This document shows, piece after piece, positions 63,063 through 64,000 of a DNA stretch of 64,000 nt. Location of the stretch: the NCBI RefSeq assembly GCF_005877005.1, contig NZ_SSNH01000008.1, positions 62,001-126,000 of the forward strand, in the 5' to 3' direction. Under the pieces are notes generated by a model. That model was given only the letters and a program-made list of their open reading frames with translations, made no database searches and was not told the DNA's origin. The stretch is from Sinomonas susongensis (lineage in GTDB: Bacteria; Actinomycetota; Actinomycetes; Actinomycetales; Micrococcaceae). The first letter of the stretch is position 1, and every line of letters begins with the position of its first letter. The translations under genes and the position numbers were made by a program.

Positions 63063-64000
63063 ATGAGCATCGGAACCAGCTCCGAGACAAGCACCGACGA
63101 GTTCGAGCCCGGGCCGGGCGCCCAGCGCACCGGGGCAACCGAGCTGACGACGGCGTCGCCCGCCACCCGAGCGAGCGGGGCGAAGGTATTCCTCGACCGG
63201 ATCTTCAGCATCACGCTGCGCGGCTCCACAGTCTCCCGCGAGATCCGCGGCGGCCTCGTCACCTTCTTCACGATGGCCTACATCGTGATCCTCAACCCGC
63301 TCATCCTGGGCGGCTTCAACGCCTCGAGCGCACCCCTGGACGTCACGGGCGCGTTCCTGCCCGCGGCGCAGGTCGGCGCCGTCACGGGCCTCACGGCCGG
63401 AGTGCTGACGATCCTGTTCGGCATCTTCGCCAACCTCCCGTTCGGCCTCGCGGCAGGGCTCGGCATCAACTCGTTCCTCGCCGTCGCCGTCGTCAAGGAC
63501 GTCTCGTGGCCAGAGGCCATGGGGCTCGTGGTGATCAACGGCGTCCTCATCGTCCTCTTCGGGGTGACCGGTGCCCGGACGGCGATCTTCAGGGCGGTCC
63601 CGCGCGAGCTCAAGGCCGCCATCACCGTCGGGATCGGCCTGTTCATCGCGTTCATCGGCTTCGTCGACTCGGGCTTCGTCCGAGGGACTCAGGCCGGACC
63701 ACCCGTGCAGCTGGGCGACAACGGTTCCATCACTACACTCCCGACCCTCGTGTTCGTGATCGGGCTGGTCCTCATGGGTATTCTCGTTGCGCGGAAGATC
63801 CAGGGCGGCCTCCTCATCGGCATTGTCGCGACGACGGCTCTCGCCATGCTCGTCGAGGCCATCTGGCACATCGGCCCGTCAGGGCCCAAGAACCCGGGCG
63901 GCTGGCACCTCAACACGCCCGTCCTCTCGGGCCGGCTCGTGTCGATCCCGGACCTCAGCCTCGTGGGCCACTTCGACCTCTTCGGTGCGTTCAGCCGGAT
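63063..64000 (+). CDS. NCS2 adenine/guanine/hypoxanthine permease, AzgA type (truncated by window)
   Basis: The open frame runs off the right edge; 312 codons are visible. After a polar N-terminus of about 40 residues comes FLDRIFSITLRGSTVSREIRGGLVTFFTMAYIVILNPLIL, the AzgA-like opening of the NCS2 family. PFGLAAGLGINSFLAVAVVKD and ELKAAITVGIGLFIAFIGFVDSGFVR follow. These are purine-nucleobase:proton symporters of the GhxP/AzgA branch. It starts 9 nt after guaD with GAGGCG upstream, so import of guanine and its deamination are co-produced. Confidence 0.93.
   Translation, partial: MSIGTSSETSTDEFEPGPGAQRTGATELTTASPATRASGAKVFLDRIFSITLRGSTVSREIRGGLVTFFTMAYIVILNPLILGGFNASSAPLDVTGAFLPAAQVGAVTGLTAGVLTILFGIFANLPFGLAAGLGINSFLAVAVVKDVSWPEAMGLVVINGVLIVLFGVTGARTAIFRAVPRELKAAITVGIGLFIAFIGFVDSGFVRGTQAGPPVQLGDNGSITTLPTLVFVIGLVLMGILVARKIQGGLLIGIVATTALAMLVEAIWHIGPSGPKNPGGWHLNTPVLSGRLVSIPDLSLVGHFDLFGAFSR

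Overview
The window is high-GC chromosomal DNA with strong G/C third-position bias, many GTG starts and HspR-type heat-shock control. Together these point to an actinobacterium, most likely Micrococcaceae (Arthrobacter/Sinomonas-like); the genus is inferred. No rRNA, tRNA, transposase, phage gene or CRISPR array was seen. Almost everything is a conserved, apparently vertically inherited gene.

Layout. 1-7.0 kb: a truncated MetE-like methyltransferase, a small disordered protein, then an acyl-CoA dehydrogenase divergent from an acyl-CoA ligase-MarR pair, and the mmsA-mmsB valine/methylmalonate-semialdehyde genes. 7.1-15.8 kb: folate-type genes (pabC and a P-loop kinase-PabB fusion) around a cardiolipin synthase, then a tyrosine phosphatase, LysE exporter, methyltransferase, small membrane protein and MFS pump. 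15.8-21.2 kb: dnaK-grpE-dnaJ-hspR with two HAIR operators, then a DMP19-like acidic protein and a small zinc-ribbon protein. 21.2-23.3 kb: an ECF sigma/anti-sigma pair divergent from a serine-rich lipoprotein; both directions carry the same ECF-type promoter. 23.4-33.5 kb: housekeeping and accessory genes (FAD/Fe-S oxidoreductase, EamA transporter, LysR, TrmB, DEAD-box helicase, YccF, YceI, 2'-5' RNA ligase-like, DUF4031-HD). 33.6-43.3 kb: HspR-controlled clpB, septum-formation-like protein, DUF3073, sirtuin, purM-purF, a small membrane protein and a secreted RCC1-repeat protein. 43.5-44.4 kb: an AraC regulator.

44.5-64 kb is a purine-degradation region. It covers uptake (two NCS2 permeases), guanine deamination (guaD), urate oxidation and ring opening (urate oxidase; a fused OHCU decarboxylase-HIU hydrolase), allantoinase and ureidoglycine aminohydrolase (allE). 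The resulting glyoxylate is handled by Gcl, hydroxypyruvate isomerase, tartronate-semialdehyde reductase and glycerate kinase, or by malate synthase plus malic enzyme. A thiol peroxidase sits inside the cluster and may remove the H2O2 made by urate oxidase. An IclR-family regulator is divergent from the malic-enzyme operon. TTCCG/CGGAA-type palindromes lie at three promoters in the region and may be its operators. Allantoate amidohydrolase is not in the window.

Three sequence-level patterns go beyond gene content. (1) A dispersed repeat with core CGTTTCGGGTAC lies 14-20 nt after stop codons, in the same orientation as the gene. (2) At least sixteen genes have a -10-like hexamer 6-7 nt before the start codon and so are probably leaderless; pabC and cls share a back-to-back pair. 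(3) A branched inverted-repeat leader precedes guaD and the second permease.
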